Shown in pieces: positions 9,801 to 18,378 of a stretch of DNA of 64,000 nt. The DNA is taken from assembly GCA_002311745.1 (NCBI GenBank), contig DBZL01000031.1, positions 1 through 64,000 on the forward strand, read 5' to 3'. The notes beneath the pieces were generated by a model. The model searched no databases. It was not told the origin of the DNA and saw only the letters and a program-made list of their open reading frames with translations. This DNA comes from Phycisphaerales bacterium UBA1161. GTDB lineage: Bacteria; Planctomycetota; Phycisphaerae; Tepidisphaerales; Tepidisphaeraceae. Position 1 is the stretch's first letter. Each line of letters opens with the position of its first letter. The translations under genes were made by a program, and so were the position numbers.

Positions 9801-12231
9801 TGGCACGCTCGATGTCAGCGGAGGCAACTTCAACGTTAAGAACGGAACGCTGGACAGCGTGACGGTCAGCGGCGGCGTGCTCAGCCTCAACGGCGCGACG
9901 TTGAACCTCATTGGCGCGTGGAACGCCGCGGGGATCTCGGCGACGAACCAATCGACGGTGAATCTGGGCGGCAATTTCACGACGGCCGGCCTGACGGCCG
10001 CCCTATCAGGTTATTCGCCTGACGCCACGACGACCACCAACCTTATCGGCACGCTGGACAACAGCGGCGCGACGTTCCATCCCGGCTCCTACGCGGGGAC
10101 GTGGTTTCTTAATAATGGCGGCACGATCAGCAACGGCATCCTGGATGTCAGCGGAGGCAACTTCAACGTTAAGAACGGAACGCTGGACAGCGTGACACTC
10201 AGCGGGGGCGGGCTCAGCCTCAACGGCGCGACGTTGAACCTCATTGGCGCGTGGAACGCCGCCGGGATCTCGGCGACGAACCAATCGACGGTGAATCTGG
10301 GCGGCCATTTGACGACGGCCGGCCTGGCGGCCGCCCTATCAGGTTATTCGCCTGACGCCACGACGACCACCAGCCTTATCGGCACGCTGGACAACAGCGG
10401 CGCGACGTTCCATCTCGGCTCCTACGCGGGGACGTGGTCTGTCAAAAATGGCGGGACGATCACCGGCGGCACGGTCGATGCCAGCGGCGGCAATTTCAAC
10501 GTGCAAAACGGCACCTTCAACGACGTGACGGTCAGCGGCGGGGACCTGCAGGTCGGGCAAAAGTTGTGCGTTCAGAACGGACTGACGGTGAGCGACCATA
10601 ACGTGAACCTGGCCAGCCTCAGCTCCCTCGTCTTCGACGGGCCGAGCCAGACGATCGACAACCTGAACATCGTCGTCGGCGGCAATTACTGGGCGAACAT
10701 TTACGCCAGCGGTGCGAGCTCCACGGGTGCGCAGACGCTGACGCTGGGGCCGAACGTCACGGTTCATGGCGGAGCTCAATTCAACAACTACCACAGCGGC
10801 GATACGCTGATCAACAACGGCACGATCAACGCGGACAAGCTCAGTACGGACAGGAACAGTTCGGCCGTGAAAATCATCCTGGACAACTTCACCAACAATG
10901 CGATCGCAGAAGCGACCAATGGCGAAATCCTCTTCATTAGTTCGCCGCAGTGGAGCAACGCCGTCGGCGGGACGCTCAGCGCCAATGGCGCGACGTTGAA
11001 CCTGGGCGGCTCGTGGACCAACGCCGGCACGATCAGCGCGACCAACGCCGCCACCGTCAACCTGGGCGGGACGTTCAACACCGCCCAAATTGCATCGCTG
11101 AGCGCCTCGGCCGACAGCACGGTGACCATTACCGGCTCGTTGGACAACGGCGGCGCGACGTTGCAGCCAGGAACCTCCGGAGGGATGTGGTCTCTCACCA
11201 ATGGCGGGACGATCACGGGAGGCACGATCGATGCCAGCGGCGGCAACTTCACCGTGCAGAACGGCACGCTGAACGGCGTTTCGGTCAGCGGCGGCGATCT
11301 GCGGGTCAGTCGCACGTTGTGCGTTCAGAACGGACTGACGGTGAGCGACCAAAACGTGGACCTCACCAGCAGCAGCGGCGAACTTGTCTTCGACGGGCCG
11401 AGCCAGGCGATCGACAACCTGAACATCGTCACCGCCGGCTTTTCCTGGATGAACATTTATGCCAGTGGTCCAAGCTCCAATGGTCCGCAGACGCTGACGC
11501 TGGGGCCGAAGGTCACGGTACATGGTGGGGCTCAATTCAACAACTACCACGCCGGCGACGCACTCATCAACAACGGAACGATCAACGCGGACGCCAGCGC
11601 TACCGCGAACACGAAAATTACGGCCACGAAAATTATCCTGGATAGCTTCACCAACAATGGAACCGCAGAAGCGACCAATGGCGGCACCCTCTACATCGGT
11701 TCGGCGAGCTTCACCAACAATGGGACGCTGGCCGTTCACAACGGGGGGCAGATTATGACGGCCAGCGGGCTCAACGTCGGGGCCGGCACGCTCACGGGGT
11801 CGGGAGCAATTTACGGCAACGTGACGCTGGCTTCGGATCCATCGACCCTGGCGTTCAACATCGGCGGCGAAACCCAGGGCACGGAATACGACTCTCTGTC
11901 GATCAACGGCAACATGACGCTTGCGGGCAATCTGCAGATCACGATCACCAACGGCTTCGTGCCGTTGGGTACCGATGCATTCACCGTATTGCAAGGCGCT
12001 GCGGGCGACACTCTGAGCGGGTCATTTCTCAACGTTGCCGATGGCGGGCGTCTGGAAACGGCCGACGGGTCGGGGTCGTTCGAGGTGTCCTACGGCAGCG
12101 GGGCGTACGCGAACCAAATCGTGCTTGGCGATTTCGTGGACGGCGGGCTTCCCGAGCCAGCCTCGGCGGTGCTTCTTGTCGGCGGCTGCGCGCTGGGGGC
12201 GCTGCGCCGCCCGCGTCGGGTGAAGGCGTGA
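6868..12231 (+). CDS. Giant repetitive PEP-CTERM surface protein
   Basis: A 1787-residue protein with an N-terminal signal peptide (hydrophobic LSLLCVIFAAFGVLAFAML, cleavage near ARAAG) and a PEP-CTERM end (LPEPASAVLLVGGCALGAL then RRPRR). Between them are many copies of a beta-helix-like unit with themes such as STVNLTGTLDN, GGTWNLQGGTI and NGTLSGVTVSGG, as in autotransporter-type or filamentous adhesins. Three neighbouring units around 9.67-10.45 kb are nearly identical at DNA level with a 330-333-base period, indicating recent tandem duplication. The start was chosen for GGGAGAGGCAAC just before the ATG; an in-frame ATG at 6823 is possible. A terminator-like palindrome follows at 12267. 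The likely role is a cell-surface or matrix protein sorted by an exosortase that is not in this window. Confidence 0.85.
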   Translation: MSLAPNARLGDRLSLLCVIFAAFGVLAFAMLPARAAGDTTATWQSETSGDWTNALLWSTNPSYPNNGTPTGVNYQAWINATGGTAYTVTLDSDVAVDALTLDSPDVTLQHSAGTLTASTLNVNAGSYLLEGGTIAGAAINIGPSGQFQVDNYGTLNGVSIAGGDVQVSDDSELFVQNGLTMANHNLDLGQYNSVYFDGSSQSIDNLNIIPSTYDYIYASGPTSNGPQTLTLGPHTTVHGGAWFFSYNSGDTLINNGTINGDNYYGLLILLDNFTNNNLAEATNGGTLYIGYPNYYPTNWNNSASGTIKADGGAVSLNGAWTNNGTISAVNSGVISLDGSWNNAGTISATGGSTINLGGTFNTAQLGSLSASADSTVNITGTLDNTSSTLNLTGYGGTWNLQGGTISNGTLDVNASDLHLVNGTLSGVTVSGGPLQIQGGSIILDSVTVTGGDLQVNNGSVTIQKGLTLSSPSVDLSNSSSLDWNGGSGTACSLNINSSASTVSFDGSWSNTGTLSAINGSTVNLGGSFAAAGIGSLNISADSTVNLTGTLDNTSNSLKTAAFGGTWCLQGGTITNGILDVSGSNFSVQNGTLNGVTIGGGTVSVNGSTLNLGGSWSNAGTISAINGSTLNLGGNFTTAGMGSLGASADSTVNLMGTLDNTSSTLNLAGYGGTWNLQGGTISNGILDVSGSNFNVQNGTLSGVTVSGGPLTVVEWGAIVLDSVTLNGVDLQVNDGSVFIENKLTAAGGASIDLGGSNGRSNLTIDGPSQTIDNLTINGIPGGLGYLSNVIFNDAGPSGLVTLTLGSHALVQGALNIGSGNYIGSTLINNGTINADAGGWTLSINPDNFTNNGTAEATNGGTLAINSLNCSNAAGATLQATGGSTLNLGGTWTNAAGGTISVDGSTLNAGGVWTNQGTISATNMSKVNLGGSFATASLSGYSPDATTTTNLIGTLDNSGATFHPGSYAGSWYLQGGTIAGGTLDVSGGNFNVKNGTLDSVTVSGGVLSLNGATLNLIGAWNAAGISATNQSTVNLGGNFTTAGLTAALSGYSPDATTTTNLIGTLDNSGATFHPGSYAGTWFLNNGGTISNGILDVSGGNFNVKNGTLDSVTLSGGGLSLNGATLNLIGAWNAAGISATNQSTVNLGGHLTTAGLAAALSGYSPDATTTTSLIGTLDNSGATFHLGSYAGTWSVKNGGTITGGTVDASGGNFNVQNGTFNDVTVSGGDLQVGQKLCVQNGLTVSDHNVNLASLSSLVFDGPSQTIDNLNIVVGGNYWANIYASGASSTGAQTLTLGPNVTVHGGAQFNNYHSGDTLINNGTINADKLSTDRNSSAVKIILDNFTNNAIAEATNGEILFISSPQWSNAVGGTLSANGATLNLGGSWTNAGTISATNAATVNLGGTFNTAQIASLSASADSTVTITGSLDNGGATLQPGTSGGMWSLTNGGTITGGTIDASGGNFTVQNGTLNGVSVSGGDLRVSRTLCVQNGLTVSDQNVDLTSSSGELVFDGPSQAIDNLNIVTAGFSWMNIYASGPSSNGPQTLTLGPKVTVHGGAQFNNYHAGDALINNGTINADASATANTKITATKIILDSFTNNGTAEATNGGTLYIGSASFTNNGTLAVHNGGQIMTASGLNVGAGTLTGSGAIYGNVTLASDPSTLAFNIGGETQGTEYDSLSINGNMTLAGNLQITITNGFVPLGTDAFTVLQGAAGDTLSGSFLNVADGGRLETADGSGSFEVSYGSGAYANQIVLGDFVDGGLPEPASAVLLVGGCALGALRRPRRVKA
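9661..10470 (+). repeat. 330-333-base intragenic tandem repeats
   Basis: Within the giant PEP-CTERM gene, the sequence beginning TTATTCGCCTGACG recurs at 9681, 10011 and 10344, each followed by nearly the same 100 bases and by a similar block ending in the next copy. The period is 330 then 333 bases, a multiple of three, so the frame is kept. Each unit encodes about 110 residues. The high identity makes this stretch prone to copy-number change and to assembly collapse. Confidence 0.85.
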
Positions 12232-12266
12232 ACGCTGAAAAACTCGCGTAGTTCTGGCGGTTTCGG

Positions 12267-12290
12267 AGCCCCGCATGTACATGCGGGGCT
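12267..12290 (+). terminator. Terminator-like palindrome, family AGCCCCGC/GCGGGGCT
   Basis: Arms AGCCCCGC and GCGGGGCT flank the self-complementary ATGTACAT. The hairpin lies 35 bases after the giant PEP-CTERM gene and is followed by TCTTTGCTTC, so it fits an intrinsic terminator. Close copies occur after other genes at 22571, 35640, 47480 and 59937. Confidence 0.65.
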
Positions 12291-12335
12291 TCTTTGCTTC
12301 GTTGTCGCGGCGGTATCGGTTAATCTGATCGCGCC

Positions 12336-14111
12336 ATGTCTCTGAACGCCGAGCTTTCGGAGCTGTTCCGCATCCTGGCGGCGCTGATGGACATCAAGGG
12401 GGAAAACGTCTTCAAGGCGATGGCGTTCTCCAAGGTCTCTCGCATTCTCAAAGACGCGACGATCGACGTGAAAAAGGCCGTGGAAGAGGGCACGTTGGAG
12501 GAGATCGAAGGGATCGGAGCCTCGAGCCGGCGCGTCATCGAGCAGTACGTTCGCACGGGAAAAAGCGAAGATTTCGACGCGGTGGCGGCCACGGTGCCGG
12601 CGGGATTGATTCCGATGCTGGAGATCCCCAACCTCGGCCCCAAAACCATCGCGCTGCTCTGGAAGCAGCGCGGCATCACGTCGATCGACGAACTGGCCAA
12701 GGCGATCGACGCGGGCAAGCTGGCTGAATTGCCGGGCATGGGGGAAAAGAAGATCCAATTGATCAAGCAGGGTCTGGCCCTGCGAACGGCGGCGGGGAAA
12801 CGCATTGGGATCGTGACGGCGCTGCCGTTGGGGGAGATGCTGGCCGAGCAGTTGCGGCATTTGAGCGGCGTCGCGGCGGCGGAGGTGGCGGGAAGTTTGC
12901 GGCGGCGCAGCGAAACGGTCGGCGATCTGGACCTGGTCTGCGCGGTCAAGAAAGGCGCCGGCGGCGAGGCGGTGGCCGAGGCGTTTGTAGAATTTCCGCA
13001 GGTGCATCGCGTGCAGGCCAAGGGTGCGGCCAAGGTCAGCATCGCGACGGCCGACGACCTGCAAGTCGATCTGCGCATCGTGCCGGAGGAACATTTCGGG
13101 GCGACGCTGATGTATCTGACGGGATCAAAGGCTCACAACGTGCATCTGCGCGGCCTGGCCCAGGCGAAGAAGATGACCCTGAACGAATGGGGTTTGTACG
13201 AGCTGGATCAATACGAGAAGGCGAAGAAATCGCCGGGGGCGGCGCCGGCGGCCAAGCCGGTGGCGGCGAAAACGGAGCGGGAGATCTACAACGCCCTGGG
13301 TCTGAAATGGATCGAGCCGGAACTGCGCGAGGACCGGGGCGAGATCGAGGCGGCGGCGGCCGATGCGCTGCCCAAGCTGATCGAGCTGAAGGACATCCGC
13401 GGTGATCTGCATTGTCATACCAACGCTTCGGACGGCCGCTCGAGCATCGAGCAGATGGCCCAGGCGGCGCTGGACCGGGGGTATGAATATTTGGCCATCA
13501 CGGATCATTCCAAGACGCAGGTGATCGCCAACGGTTTGACGGCCCAGCGGCTGGCGAAGCACGCGGCGGAGATTCGCCGTATCTCCAGCAGTCTCAAGGG
13601 GATCACGCTGTTGGCCGGGTGCGAGGTGGACATTTTGGCCGATGGTCGGCTGGATTTTGAGGATGCGGTTCTGGCGGAGCTGGATTTTGTCGTGGCCAGT
13701 CCGCACGTGGCGCTGAAGCAGCCGCCGGCGAAGGCGACGGATCGGCTGCTGCGGGCCGTCGAGAATCGGTACGTGAACGTGATCGGGCATCCGACGGGCC
13801 GGTTGATTTTTGAGCGCGAGGGGCTGACGTTTGATTTTGAAAAGGTGTTCAAGGCGGCGGCGGCGACGGGAACGGCGCTGGAGATCAACGGCGCCTATCC
13901 GCGTCTGGATTTGAACGACGTGCAGGCGCGGGCGGCGCTGGCGGCGGGCGTCAAGCTGTCGGTCGACACCGATGCGCACAGCACCGAGGGGTTGGACGAC
14001 ATGCGGATCGGGGTTTTCGTTGCCCGGCGGGCGTGGGCCTCAAGCCGGGACGTGATCAATGGCATGACGCTGGGGCAACTGCGGCAGTTTATCGCGCACA
14101 AGCGGAAATAA
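12336..14111 (+). CDS. polX: DNA polymerase/3'-5' exonuclease PolX
   Basis: A 591-residue family X DNA polymerase fused to a PHP phosphoesterase domain, acting in gap filling during base-excision repair. Residues 1-85 form the helical 8-kDa-like domain, followed by helix-hairpin-helix segments (IPNLGPKTIALL, LPGMGEKKIQLI). The nucleotidyltransferase motif GSLRRRSETVGDLDLV is at about residues 185-200 and contains the metal-binding Asp pair. The PHP domain begins near residue 355 with GDLHCHTNASDG and keeps further His and Asp residues (TDHSK, GHPTG, DTDAH). The length is typical of bacterial PolX. The upstream TAATCT at 12321 lies nine bases from the ATG, so the transcript may have almost no leader. 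It converges with the GHMP kinase gene. Confidence 0.93.
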   Translation: MSLNAELSELFRILAALMDIKGENVFKAMAFSKVSRILKDATIDVKKAVEEGTLEEIEGIGASSRRVIEQYVRTGKSEDFDAVAATVPAGLIPMLEIPNLGPKTIALLWKQRGITSIDELAKAIDAGKLAELPGMGEKKIQLIKQGLALRTAAGKRIGIVTALPLGEMLAEQLRHLSGVAAAEVAGSLRRRSETVGDLDLVCAVKKGAGGEAVAEAFVEFPQVHRVQAKGAAKVSIATADDLQVDLRIVPEEHFGATLMYLTGSKAHNVHLRGLAQAKKMTLNEWGLYELDQYEKAKKSPGAAPAAKPVAAKTEREIYNALGLKWIEPELREDRGEIEAAAADALPKLIELKDIRGDLHCHTNASDGRSSIEQMAQAALDRGYEYLAITDHSKTQVIANGLTAQRLAKHAAEIRRISSSLKGITLLAGCEVDILADGRLDFEDAVLAELDFVVASPHVALKQPPAKATDRLLRAVENRYVNVIGHPTGRLIFEREGLTFDFEKVFKAAAATGTALEINGAYPRLDLNDVQARAALAAGVKLSVDTDAHSTEGLDDMRIGVFVARRAWASSRDVINGMTLGQLRQFIAHKRK

Positions 14112-14148
14112 AAAAGCGGACCGAAGAGGAGCCACCGCTTCGATCCGC
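14108..14148 (-). terminator. Intrinsic terminator of the GHMP kinase gene
   Basis: On the minus strand, arms GCGGATCGAAG (14148-14138) and CTTCGGTCCGC (14126-14116) form an 11-base stem with one G-T pair, followed by six T. It lies after the minus-strand gene ending at 14267 and immediately beyond the polX stop, so it may end transcription from both sides. Confidence 0.75.
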
Positions 14149-14266
14149 CGGAAACATTGCAATGCTGGTCATCAAAAGATAGCAGGTCGGCGCCCCTCGT
14201 CAATACGTGAAGCGCGGAAATTGTTGCGCGGCGTTTTCGCCGGGGGGAGGGTGGATGTTGATTTCT

Positions 14267-15268
14267 TCACGCTTGGAAGATGAGGGGTCGCAGGACGGTG
14301 CAGCAGATGGAGGCCAGGGCGTCGACCAGTTCCTGATACTGTCGGCTGCTGTGGTAGAGGCCGATGATGGCGCCGCCGCTGCCGGCAAAATGGGCGCTGG
14401 CCTTGACGGCGCGAGCGGCCTCGACCATGCGGAGGTTTTCCGCGGCGATGCTCATGATGGTTTGTCGCAGATCGAAGTTGGCGTTGATGACTTGGTCCAG
14501 CTCATCCCAATCACCGGCCAGGACGGCGGCGCGGCCGCGGTCGGTCAGGTCGCGGAATTTCTGCATAGCTTCGAGCACGGTCTTGTCGCCGCGGTTGAAC
14601 AGGGCCCGCAGATTGCGGTGCGGGACGTCGCTGACCTCGGCGCGGACGGGGTCGTAGGCGACGTAGAGGGGCGGCATTTTTTCCGGGCGCAATTCCTCGT
14701 AATACCCGTAGCCGCGGCTGTCCAGCAGGGCTTTGTCGAAATCCATGTAGACGATTCCCTCGTAGGTTTGGATGACGCGGTCCTGGAGGCCGGCGTTGAT
14801 GTTCAGCTCGTCCTTTTCCACCGAGAGGCAGAGCGTCGGCAGGTAGTACTTGGGGATTTCGACTCCGTAGAAGAGCATGAGCACGCGCATGGTGGCGGTG
14901 ACGATGGCGCTGCTGCCGGAGAGGCCGACCAGGCGCGGGATGTCGGTGTCGAACTCGATGGTGAAATTGCGGCGGTGCAGCTCGCGGCCCTGCTGCCAGC
15001 AATATTCGTGGAAGCGCTTGACGGCGGCCTTGATCAGCCGCATGCCGCCGTAGTATCCGTGCAGCCGCACGTCGCGCAGAAAATCGTCGATGGTGTTGAA
15101 CTTGGTCAAGTCGCCGTGGGTGGGCAGGATTTCAAAATGCGGGCTTTCCCACAGGCGAACCGTCGTCTTGAAGTTGTGAATGATGAAGGAGATGGTCTTC
15201 CCGAAATATCCATCGGAAGGATTGCCGACCAGGCCGGCGCGGGCGTAAGCGTGAGCGGTGTAGATCAT
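14267..15268 (-). CDS. GHMP family sugar kinase (glucuronokinase-like)
   Basis: A 333-residue GHMP-superfamily small-molecule kinase. The N-terminal ARAGLVGNPSDGYFGKTIS and the glycine-rich ATP loop VGLSGSSAIVTA (about residues 116-127) are the family's motif 1 and motif 2; SAHFAGSGGAIIGL near the C-terminus is motif 3. The N-terminal pattern is closest to glucuronokinases and related sugar-1-kinases, so the substrate may be a sugar acid such as glucuronate, but this is not proven. A small gene with a strong ribosome binding site ends six bases upstream of its ATG, so the two appear to form an operon. A clear intrinsic terminator follows. Confidence 0.8.
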   Translation of the reverse strand: MIYTAHAYARAGLVGNPSDGYFGKTISFIIHNFKTTVRLWESPHFEILPTHGDLTKFNTIDDFLRDVRLHGYYGGMRLIKAAVKRFHEYCWQQGRELHRRNFTIEFDTDIPRLVGLSGSSAIVTATMRVLMLFYGVEIPKYYLPTLCLSVEKDELNINAGLQDRVIQTYEGIVYMDFDKALLDSRGYGYYEELRPEKMPPLYVAYDPVRAEVSDVPHRNLRALFNRGDKTVLEAMQKFRDLTDRGRAAVLAGDWDELDQVINANFDLRQTIMSIAAENLRMVEAARAVKASAHFAGSGGAIIGLYHSSRQYQELVDALASICCTVLRPLIFQA

Positions 15269-15274
15269 GAGGCC

Positions 15275-15475
15275 TCAGCGAGGAAAAGAAAGATCAGCGC
15301 CCAGGGATGCCGGGCGGACGATTTGCCGTCGCGGCAGTCCGGTGCGGGCGTCGTCGCCCAGCAGAGCAAAGTCGCGCGATTCGGCGATTTTTCGGCTGGC
15401 GTACGCGGCCATCTCCGGCTCGATCCGCAAGCCGAAACGTTGCAGAATCACCCATTGCGCCTGCGGCGGTGTCAA
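15275..15475 (-). CDS. Small protein upstream of the GHMP kinase, TTG start
   Basis: A 66-residue protein that starts with TTG. The start is supported by a perfect AAGGAGG five bases upstream. It ends six bases before the GHMP kinase ATG, so the two are probably co-transcribed and translationally linked. The sequence has a soluble helical look (VILQRFGLRIEPEMAAYAS, then KIAESRDFALLGDDARTG) with no signal peptide or membrane helix. I do not recognise a family. A partner or regulator of the kinase is possible but unsupported beyond the gene order. Confidence 0.6.
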   Translation of the reverse strand: MTPPQAQWVILQRFGLRIEPEMAAYASRKIAESRDFALLGDDARTGLPRRQIVRPASLGADLSFPR

Positions 15476-15610
15476 CGGCGCCTCCTTCCAGCATCATCAA
15501 TATATCACGGCCGGCGGGCATTTGGAAAAGTTGACGCGTGCGGCGCGAAAGCGGAATATCGGCGGGCGGTCCGGAGTTAACATTATTGTCCCCGCAGGGG
15601 GCGGCGTTGC

Positions 15611-16318
15611 ATGGGCTTGCTTCTGCGACAACTCAAAAAGACGTACGTGGGGCCGGACGGCAGCGCCGTGCCGGTCATCGACATCGCCGAGCTGTATCTG
15701 GCCGACGGCGAGCAGGCGGCGCTGATCGGCGCCAGCGGGTGCGGAAAAACCACGCTCCTGCACCTGATCGCCGGCATCCTCATGCCCGACGGCGGCAGTG
15801 TGCTGTTTGGATATGACCCGGCCAATCCGGCCGGCGACGCCGTGGTGGACCTCACCAGCCTTTCCGAATCGCAACGCGATGAATTCCGCGGGCGGTACAT
15901 CGGGTACATTTTTCAGACGCATCACCTGCTGGCTGGATTTACGGCTCTGGAGAACGTGCTGCTGGGGATGACCTTCACGGGACGAAAGCACGACCGTGCC
16001 TGGGCGGCGCATTTGCTGAGCGAAGTGGGGCTGAGCGACCGGCTGCACTACCGGCCGCAAAAACTATCCTTGGGTCAGCAGCAGCGCGTGGCGGTGGCGC
16101 GGGCGCTGGCCAATCGGCCGCAGCTGGTGCTGGCCGATGAGCCGACGGGCGCCTTGGACGCCGCCAACGCCCAGCAGGTCCTGGACCTGATCCGCCAACT
16201 GTGCACGGAGGTGGGAACGTCGCTGCTGTTGGTCAGCCACGACATGGAGATCGCCCGGCAGTTGCCCAAGGTGCTGCCCTTGGCCCAGATCAACCGGGCG
16301 GCGGGGGGAAGACGATGA
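15611..16318 (+). CDS. ABC transporter ATP-binding protein (LolD/MacB type)
   Basis: A 235-residue ATPase of the LolD/MacB/FtsE group, which powers lipoprotein release or export together with an FtsX-type permease. Walker A is GASGCGKTT (about residues 41-49), the signature is LSLGQQQR, Walker B is LVLADEPTGALD, and the switch His is in LLVSHDME. The stop overlaps the next gene's ATG by four bases (ATGA), so subunit and permease are translationally coupled. Similar pairs in planctomycetes are annotated as macrolide or lipoprotein exporters; the substrate here is not determined. Confidence 0.9.
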   Translation: MGLLLRQLKKTYVGPDGSAVPVIDIAELYLADGEQAALIGASGCGKTTLLHLIAGILMPDGGSVLFGYDPANPAGDAVVDLTSLSESQRDEFRGRYIGYIFQTHHLLAGFTALENVLLGMTFTGRKHDRAWAAHLLSEVGLSDRLHYRPQKLSLGQQQRVAVARALANRPQLVLADEPTGALDAANAQQVLDLIRQLCTEVGTSLLLVSHDMEIARQLPKVLPLAQINRAAGGRR

Positions 16319-17736
16319 ACTATCTCCAACTGGTTTTGAAACAGATGCGGCAGCGGGCCTTGTCGACCTGGCTGACGACGCTGTCGGTGACGCTGGGGGT
16401 GGGCTTGGCGATTGCCATCATGGTGCTGGGCCGCGAGAGCCAGGCCCTGTTCGGGCAGAACGATTACGGGTACGACGTTTTGGTGGGCAAGAAAGGTTCG
16501 CCCCTGCAACTGACGCTCAACACCATCTATCACGTGGACGTCAGTCCGGGGAACATTCCGTACGAGATTTATGCGCGTCTGGCCAGCGGGGACTTGAAGA
16601 AGTACGTGGCCAACGCCGTGCCGACCGTCGTGGGGGACACCTATCAGGGGAAATACCGGATTGTGGGGACGTATCCGTCGATGTTCGGCTACGACGTGGA
16701 TGGCCAGCCGCTGCCGGCGGACCGGATCATGAATTACCGGCCCGGCAGGCATCTGGAGATGGACCAGGGCCGTGTTTTTGCGCCCAACAAATTCCAGGCG
16801 GTGGTGGGGAGCGACATTCCGCGGCTCACCGGCCTGAGCATCGGCAGCATTTTTCAGGCGACGCACGGCATCCCCCTGCCCAGCGAAAAGCCGGACATTC
16901 ACGCGGAGAAGTGGACGGTGGTGGGGATTCTGGCCCCGACGCACACGGCGATCGACCGCGTGCTGTACATCCCGCTGAACAGCTTCTACACAATTGCCGA
17001 GCACGGCGTGGGGTTGATCGCGCAGGAGAAATTGCGAGAGGGACAACTGCCGGACACTGCCGCCAAGCCGGAGGAGGCCGATGAAGACACGGTCCCGCCG
17101 GTGGATGGCGACGGGATTCAGCATTTCAAAAATTACGACTACAACACGCGCGACGGCACGCTCAAGATCACGCTGCCGCCGTCGGTCTGGGCGTTGTCGG
17201 CGATTCTGGTGCAGTCGCGCGGGGGCGTCACGGGCGAGGCGCTGCGCTACGACCTCAACAACGGTACGGACGTGATGGCGGTCAATCCCGCCTCCGTGAT
17301 GCGCGAATTTTTCGACACTTTCTTGAAGCCGACCCGCCAGCTTCTGCTGGGGATCTGCTCGCTGGTGACGGTGGTGGCGGCGGTGGGGATTCTGGTCAGC
17401 ATCTACAACTCGGTGTCGGCGCGGCTCAAGGAGATCGCCATCCTGCGCGCCCTGGGCGCGACGCGCAAGACCGTGCTGAGCCTGATCTGCCTGGAGGCGG
17501 CGGTGATCGCGGCGATCGGCTCGGTGCTGGGCGTCGCGGTGGGGCACGGCATCAACGCCCTCGGGGCGTGGTACATGATGCACCGCTACGGCGAAGTGCT
17601 GCAATACGATTACCGCGAGGTGGTGTTCGAGGCCGCGTACGTTGCCTGCGTGATTGCGGCGGCGGTGGTGGCGGGATTGGTCCCCGCCATGAAGGCCTAC
17701 CGCACGCCCGTGGCGACCTATCTGGTCGCATCCTAA
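16315..17736 (+). CDS. ABC transporter permease (FtsX/MacB type)
   Basis: A 473-residue inner-membrane permease. One membrane helix at the N-terminus (LTTLSVTLGVGLAIAIMVL, residues about 20-38) precedes a large periplasmic domain (residues about 50-335). Three C-terminal helices (LLLGICSLVTVVAAVGILVS, ICLEAAVIAAIGSVLGVAVG, AAYVACVIAAAVVAGLVPAM) form the FtsX domain. The motif RLKEIAILRALGATRKTVLS is the coupling segment that contacts the ATPase. The start overlaps the stop of the ATPase gene by four bases. The periplasmic domain contains an acidic stretch (PEEADEDTVPPVDGDG) not typical of MacB. The substrate is unknown. Confidence 0.88.
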   Translation: MNYLQLVLKQMRQRALSTWLTTLSVTLGVGLAIAIMVLGRESQALFGQNDYGYDVLVGKKGSPLQLTLNTIYHVDVSPGNIPYEIYARLASGDLKKYVANAVPTVVGDTYQGKYRIVGTYPSMFGYDVDGQPLPADRIMNYRPGRHLEMDQGRVFAPNKFQAVVGSDIPRLTGLSIGSIFQATHGIPLPSEKPDIHAEKWTVVGILAPTHTAIDRVLYIPLNSFYTIAEHGVGLIAQEKLREGQLPDTAAKPEEADEDTVPPVDGDGIQHFKNYDYNTRDGTLKITLPPSVWALSAILVQSRGGVTGEALRYDLNNGTDVMAVNPASVMREFFDTFLKPTRQLLLGICSLVTVVAAVGILVSIYNSVSARLKEIAILRALGATRKTVLSLICLEAAVIAAIGSVLGVAVGHGINALGAWYMMHRYGEVLQYDYREVVFEAAYVACVIAAAVVAGLVPAMKAYRTPVATYLVAS

Positions 17737-17739
17737 GCT

Positions 17740-18378
17740 ATGGCGATGCGCGTGATCGACCTGGGCGTGATGCCGTATCGCCAGGCTTGGCAAGTTCAAG
17801 AACAAACCCATGAGCAAGTCGTGGCCGGCGACGAGGAAACGGTGCTGCTCGTCCAGCATCCGCCGGTGATCACGCTGGGTCGCCGCGGCGATATCGGCGG
17901 GAATCTGCTCAAATCCGCCCAAGAACTCGAGCGTTTGGGGGTGGAACTGGTTCACAGCGACCGCGGGGGCGACGTGACTTTCCACGGTCCGGGGCAGATC
18001 GTGGCCTATCCGATCATCCGGCTGAACGATCACCGCTTGTCGGTGGGGGGTTACGTGCATCGGCTGGAGGAAATCGTGATTGGCGCCCTGGCGGAATTGG
18101 GTATCCGCGGGTTTGCCGATCCCAAGGCGGTGGGCGTTTGGACGGGCGTCGGCGGCGCGACGGCGAAAATCTGCGCCATCGGCGTGCGCATCCGCCGCGG
18201 CGTATCGCTGCACGGTTTGGCCCTGAACGTTTCAGCCGATCTGAGCGGATTCGGGCACATCGTTCCCTGCGGCCTGAGCAATCGCCGCGTCACCAGCATC
18301 GCCCAGATCCTTGGCCCCGCCGCTCCGTCATTGCAGGCGGTCAGCCAAATCCTCGCCGCTCGACTGCGAAATATTTAA
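17740..18378 (+). CDS. lipB: Octanoyltransferase LipB
   Basis: A 212-residue lipoate biosynthesis enzyme that transfers octanoyl from acyl carrier protein to the lipoyl domains of dehydrogenases. The family signature RGGDVTFHGPGQ is at residues about 74-85. The segment KICAIGVRIRRGVSLHGLAL carries the catalytic Lys, and GHIVPCGL carries the catalytic Cys. Length and motif order are normal. It begins four bases after the permease stop, so it may be read from the same transcript, though no functional link to the transporter is obvious. No lipA is seen in the window. Confidence 0.95.
   Translation: MAMRVIDLGVMPYRQAWQVQEQTHEQVVAGDEETVLLVQHPPVITLGRRGDIGGNLLKSAQELERLGVELVHSDRGGDVTFHGPGQIVAYPIIRLNDHRLSVGGYVHRLEEIVIGALAELGIRGFADPKAVGVWTGVGGATAKICAIGVRIRRGVSLHGLALNVSADLSGFGHIVPCGLSNRRVTSIAQILGPAAPSLQAVSQILAARLRNI

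Noticed and set aside
9661..10470. Regular spacing resembling a CRISPR array
   Set aside because: The units are 330-333 bases, in frame and protein-coding, without short repeats and unique spacers.
10339..11994. A 551-codon minus-strand frame inside the giant PEP-CTERM gene
   Set aside because: It is the antisense shadow of a repetitive, GC-rich coding sequence; the plus-strand frame has a signal peptide, PEP-CTERM end and ribosome binding site.
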